A stretch of DNA of 64,000 bases, taken from positions 1,407,572,694-1,407,636,693 of the forward strand of contig OY856412.1 in NCBI GenBank assembly GCA_963693085.1, in the 5' to 3' direction. Below are positions 61,454 to 64,000 of this stretch, one piece after another (the first letter of the stretch is position 1; every line of letters begins with the position of its first letter). A program made the position numbers and the translations under genes. This DNA is from Alisma plantago-aquatica. Taxonomy: Eukaryota > Streptophyta > Magnoliopsida > Alismatales > Alismataceae. The notes under the pieces are model-generated. The model was given only the letters and a program-made list of their open reading frames with translations, had not been told where the DNA came from and did no database searches.

Positions 61454-64000
61454 CATCCATAGTTCTCGATGCTACACCTCCTGCCCTAGACCATGTTGTT
61501 GTGGTGAAGGACTTCCCAGATGTATTTCCTGAGGAGTTACCCGGGTTGCCACCAAATCGCGAGGTGGAATTCTTCATCGAGCTCATACCTGGAACTTCAC
61601 CGATATCGAAGCCACCTTATCGCTTAGCTCCTACTGAACTGGCGGAGTTGAAGAAACAACTTGAAGAGCTTCTTGACATGGGTTTCATTCACCCCAGTGT
61701 TTCCCCTTGGGGAGCCCCTGTCCTATTCGTGAAGAAGAAAGATGGCTCTTTGCGGATGTGTATGGACTACCGCATGCTCAACCAGGTGACAGTGAAGAAT
61801 CGTTATCCGTTGCCACGCATCGACGACTTATTTGATCAGCTGAAGTCAGCCACAGTGTTCTCCAAGATGGATCTGCGGAGTGGCTACTACCAGATGCAGG
61901 TGAAGGATGATGATGTTCCGAAGACAGCGTTCAGAACTCGCTATGGGCATTATGAATTCTTGGTCATGCCTTTTGGTTTGACAAATGCCCCTGCTGCGTT
62001 TATGGACCTGATGAACTGAGTATTCCACCCATACCTCGACAAGTTTGTGGTGGTGTTTATTGATGACGTTTTGGTTTATTCCGAGACGTTGGAACAACAT
62101 CGCGAACACTTGCGGATTGTACTCAACACATTGATAGAAAATCAACTATATGCAAAATTCTTGAAATGTGAGTTCTGGATAAAGGAAGTGATGTTTCTTG
62201 GTCATGTGATTTCTGCCGGCCATATAGCTGTTGATCCTGCAAAGGTAGAAGCTGTGACAAAGTGGAATGCTCCGAGAAACCCGTCTGAAATCCGTAGTTT
62301 CCTTGGTCTAGCTGGTTACTATCGGAAGTTTATCAAAGGGTTTTCAGAGTTGGCTTTACCTTTAACCAAGCTGACTCGGAAGGAAGTCAAGTTCTCATGG
62401 ACCCCTGAGTGTGAGGACAGTTTTCAGAAGTTGAAGATGAGTCTGACTTCTGCTCCAGTGCTTGCTTTGCCTATAGAGGGCATACCCTATGTCATCTACA
62501 CTGATGCGTCCCGACAAGGCTTAGGGTGTGTTCTGATGCAAGACGGAAAGGTGATCGCCTATGCTTCTTGACAGTTGAAACCTAATGAAGCTAATTGGCC
62601 TACGCATGATTTAGAGCTGGCTGCCATAGTTCATGCTTTGAAGATCTGGCGACACTACCTCTATGGAGAAAAGTTCGAAGTCTTTTCTGATCACAAGAGT
62701 CTGAGATATCTGTTGACTCAGAAGGATCTGAACTTGCGACAACGTAGGTGGATGGAATATCTTAAAGATTACAATTTCACCATCACCTATCATCTTGGTA
62801 AAGCAAATGTTGTAGCTGATGCTTTAAGTCGCAAGAAGGATGCTGTTTGTGCTGCTCTGAGATGTTCTGTGTGGGAAAACCTTGAGCTTGTGGCCAGTTG
62901 GAGACCTCAACCTGTCGATTCAATAGATGAAGATAAGTTGTGTGTTCATATGGCCAGTTTGACTGTTACACCAACTTGGATCTCAGAAGTTGTGTCTGCA
63001 CAGTTGGAGAGCTCAGAGCTTGAAGAGTTGAAAGCTTTATCTGAGAAACCGCAATCTTACTTCTCTGTCGGAGTGGATGGTGCTATCCGCTTTAGACAAA
63101 GGTTGTGGATACCTGATGTTGGTGATCTGAGACAGAAGGTTCTGAGTGAAGCTCATGGTTCCAAGTACACTATTCACCCTGGTACAACCAAGATGTACAA
63201 GGACCTACAGCAAAGTTTCTGGTGGAAGAATATGAAGAATGATATAGCTCTATTTGTGGCAAAGTGCTTGACATGTCAGCAAGTCAATATTGAACATCAA
63301 CGACCTGGTGGTCTTCTTCATCCTCTTGAGATTCCAGAATGGAAGTGGGAGAAGATCACAATGGACTTTGTTACTGTTTTTCCTAAGTCCAAGAGAGGTT
63401 ATGATGCTGTTTGGGTGGTGATTGATCGGCTTACTAAATCTGCTCATTTCTTGCCTTTCAAAACCACGTATAAAGTTGCTGAGATGGCTCACTTGTATGT
63501 GGAGTGGATAGTTCGTCTGCATGGTGTCCCTGCTGTGATAGTTTCTGATCGAGACCTGAAATTTACTTCTCATTTGTGGGGTCAGATTCAGGAAGAGATG
63601 GGTACTGATCTGCGTTTCAGCACTGCCTACCATCCGCAAACTGATGGTCAGTCCGAGAGAACAGTTCAGATTCTGGAGGACTTGCTTCGTGCTTGTGTGA
63701 TAGATTGGAGTGGTGCCTGGGATCGGTATTTACCATTAGCAGAGTTTGCTTATAACAATAGCTACCAAGCCAGTATTGGTATGCCACCTTTTGAAGCTCT
63801 CTATGGTAGACCTTGTCGTTCACCTTTGCATTGGGATGATGTTGGTGAACGCTCCTTAGTGAAGTCTGATGACATGCAGATGATGCTTGAGAAGATACAG
63901 TTGATAAAGAAACGGATGAAAGCTGCTCAAGACAGACAGAAGATGTATGCTGATAAGAAGAGGTCTGATGTAAGCTTCTTAGTGGGTGACTATGCTTTTC
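61357..64000 (+). pseudogene. Reverse transcriptase, RNase H and integrase of the Ty3/gypsy element
   Basis: RT begins after [15 protein letters not shown], with [35 protein letters not shown] and the catalytic [12 protein letters not shown] near 62,050. RNase H has [34 protein letters not shown] and [11 protein letters not shown], then ADALSRK. Integrase has the HHCC finger (H...H...CLTCQQ, about 63,150-63,281), then catalytic Asp in MDFVT (63,361), Asp in VSDRD (about 63,541) and Glu in DGQSERTVQ (about 63,650). TGA at 62017 and 62569 stand where Arg (CGA) is usual. From 62,572 to the edge the frame is open. The chromodomain position is not reached. Confidence 0.92.

Larger units (their letters stand above)
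56383..64000 (+). mobile_element. Ty3/gypsy chromovirus-like LTR retrotransposon, 5' part
   Basis: Order on the plus strand: 3.2-kb 5' LTR, tRNA-Met primer site, gag with a zinc knuckle, protease, reverse transcriptase, RNase H, integrase. Integrase after RNase H defines Ty3/gypsy. The long LTR and initiator-Met primer site suggest a chromovirus of the Tekay/Del kind, but the diagnostic chromodomain and the 3' LTR lie beyond the window. The reading frame has five stops and a frameshift, so this copy is defective. It inserted into the VIM/ORTHRUS fragment; the left flank CAGCT should recur after its 3' LTR. Confidence 0.9.

Overview
This window is nuclear DNA of a flowering plant. The evidence is an intron-rich RNASEH2A gene with plant-type exon structure, a gene for a plastid-targeted protein, a nuclear tRNA-Ile gene, and a dense layer of plant transposons: Cassandra 5S-bearing TRIMs, hAT and Tourist MITEs, a CACTA element, an L1-type LINE and Ty3/gypsy elements with LTRs longer than 3 kb. 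The species cannot be fixed from the sequence. The base composition is AT-rich, and GC rises mainly at genes and a few inserts.

Layout. 1-3.7 kb: 3' end (polypurine tract and long LTR) of a Ty3/gypsy-like element running off the left edge. 4.2-5.1 kb: a hAT MITE with a perfect 8-bp target duplication. 7.7 kb: tRNA-Ile(AAU). 8.0-32.6 kb: RNASEH2A, eight exons, 299 codons, with a 22,168-bp fifth intron. Most of that intron is a nest of transposons: Cassandra, split by a decayed hAT element, split by a second hAT-type element, which holds a Tourist MITE and a solo LTR, and the solo LTR holds a small hairpin-rich insert. Several levels are marked by target-site duplications. 34.0-35.0 kb: a convergent three-exon gene for a conserved plastid protein of unknown function. 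35-45 kb: AT-rich intergenic DNA with one GC-richer island that may be organellar. 45-55 kb: a third Cassandra LTR cut by a CACTA terminus, then a decayed CACTA element with a broken TNP2-type transposase, LINE and hAT fragments, and a TNP1-like gene whose 5' half is a tandem array of 75-nt phase-1 exons. 56.06-56.38 kb: a fragment of a VIM/ORTHRUS E3 ubiquitin ligase, interrupted by a Ty3/gypsy chromovirus-like element whose 5' LTR, gag, protease, RT, RNase H and integrase fill 56.4-64 kb and run off the right edge.

Only RNASEH2A, the plastid-protein gene and the tRNA look functional. RNASEH2A (removal of RNA from RNA:DNA hybrids) and the plastid gene converge tail to tail with about 1.5 kb between stop codons. 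Three of their nine introns are read here as GC-AG. Everything else is mobile-element sequence or decay products. Most in-frame stops in the retroelement are of the kind made by C-to-T or G-to-A change, as expected of methylated repeats. The most unusual structure is the tandem micro-exon array in the CACTA TNP1-like gene. No previously undescribed defence or biosynthetic system was found.
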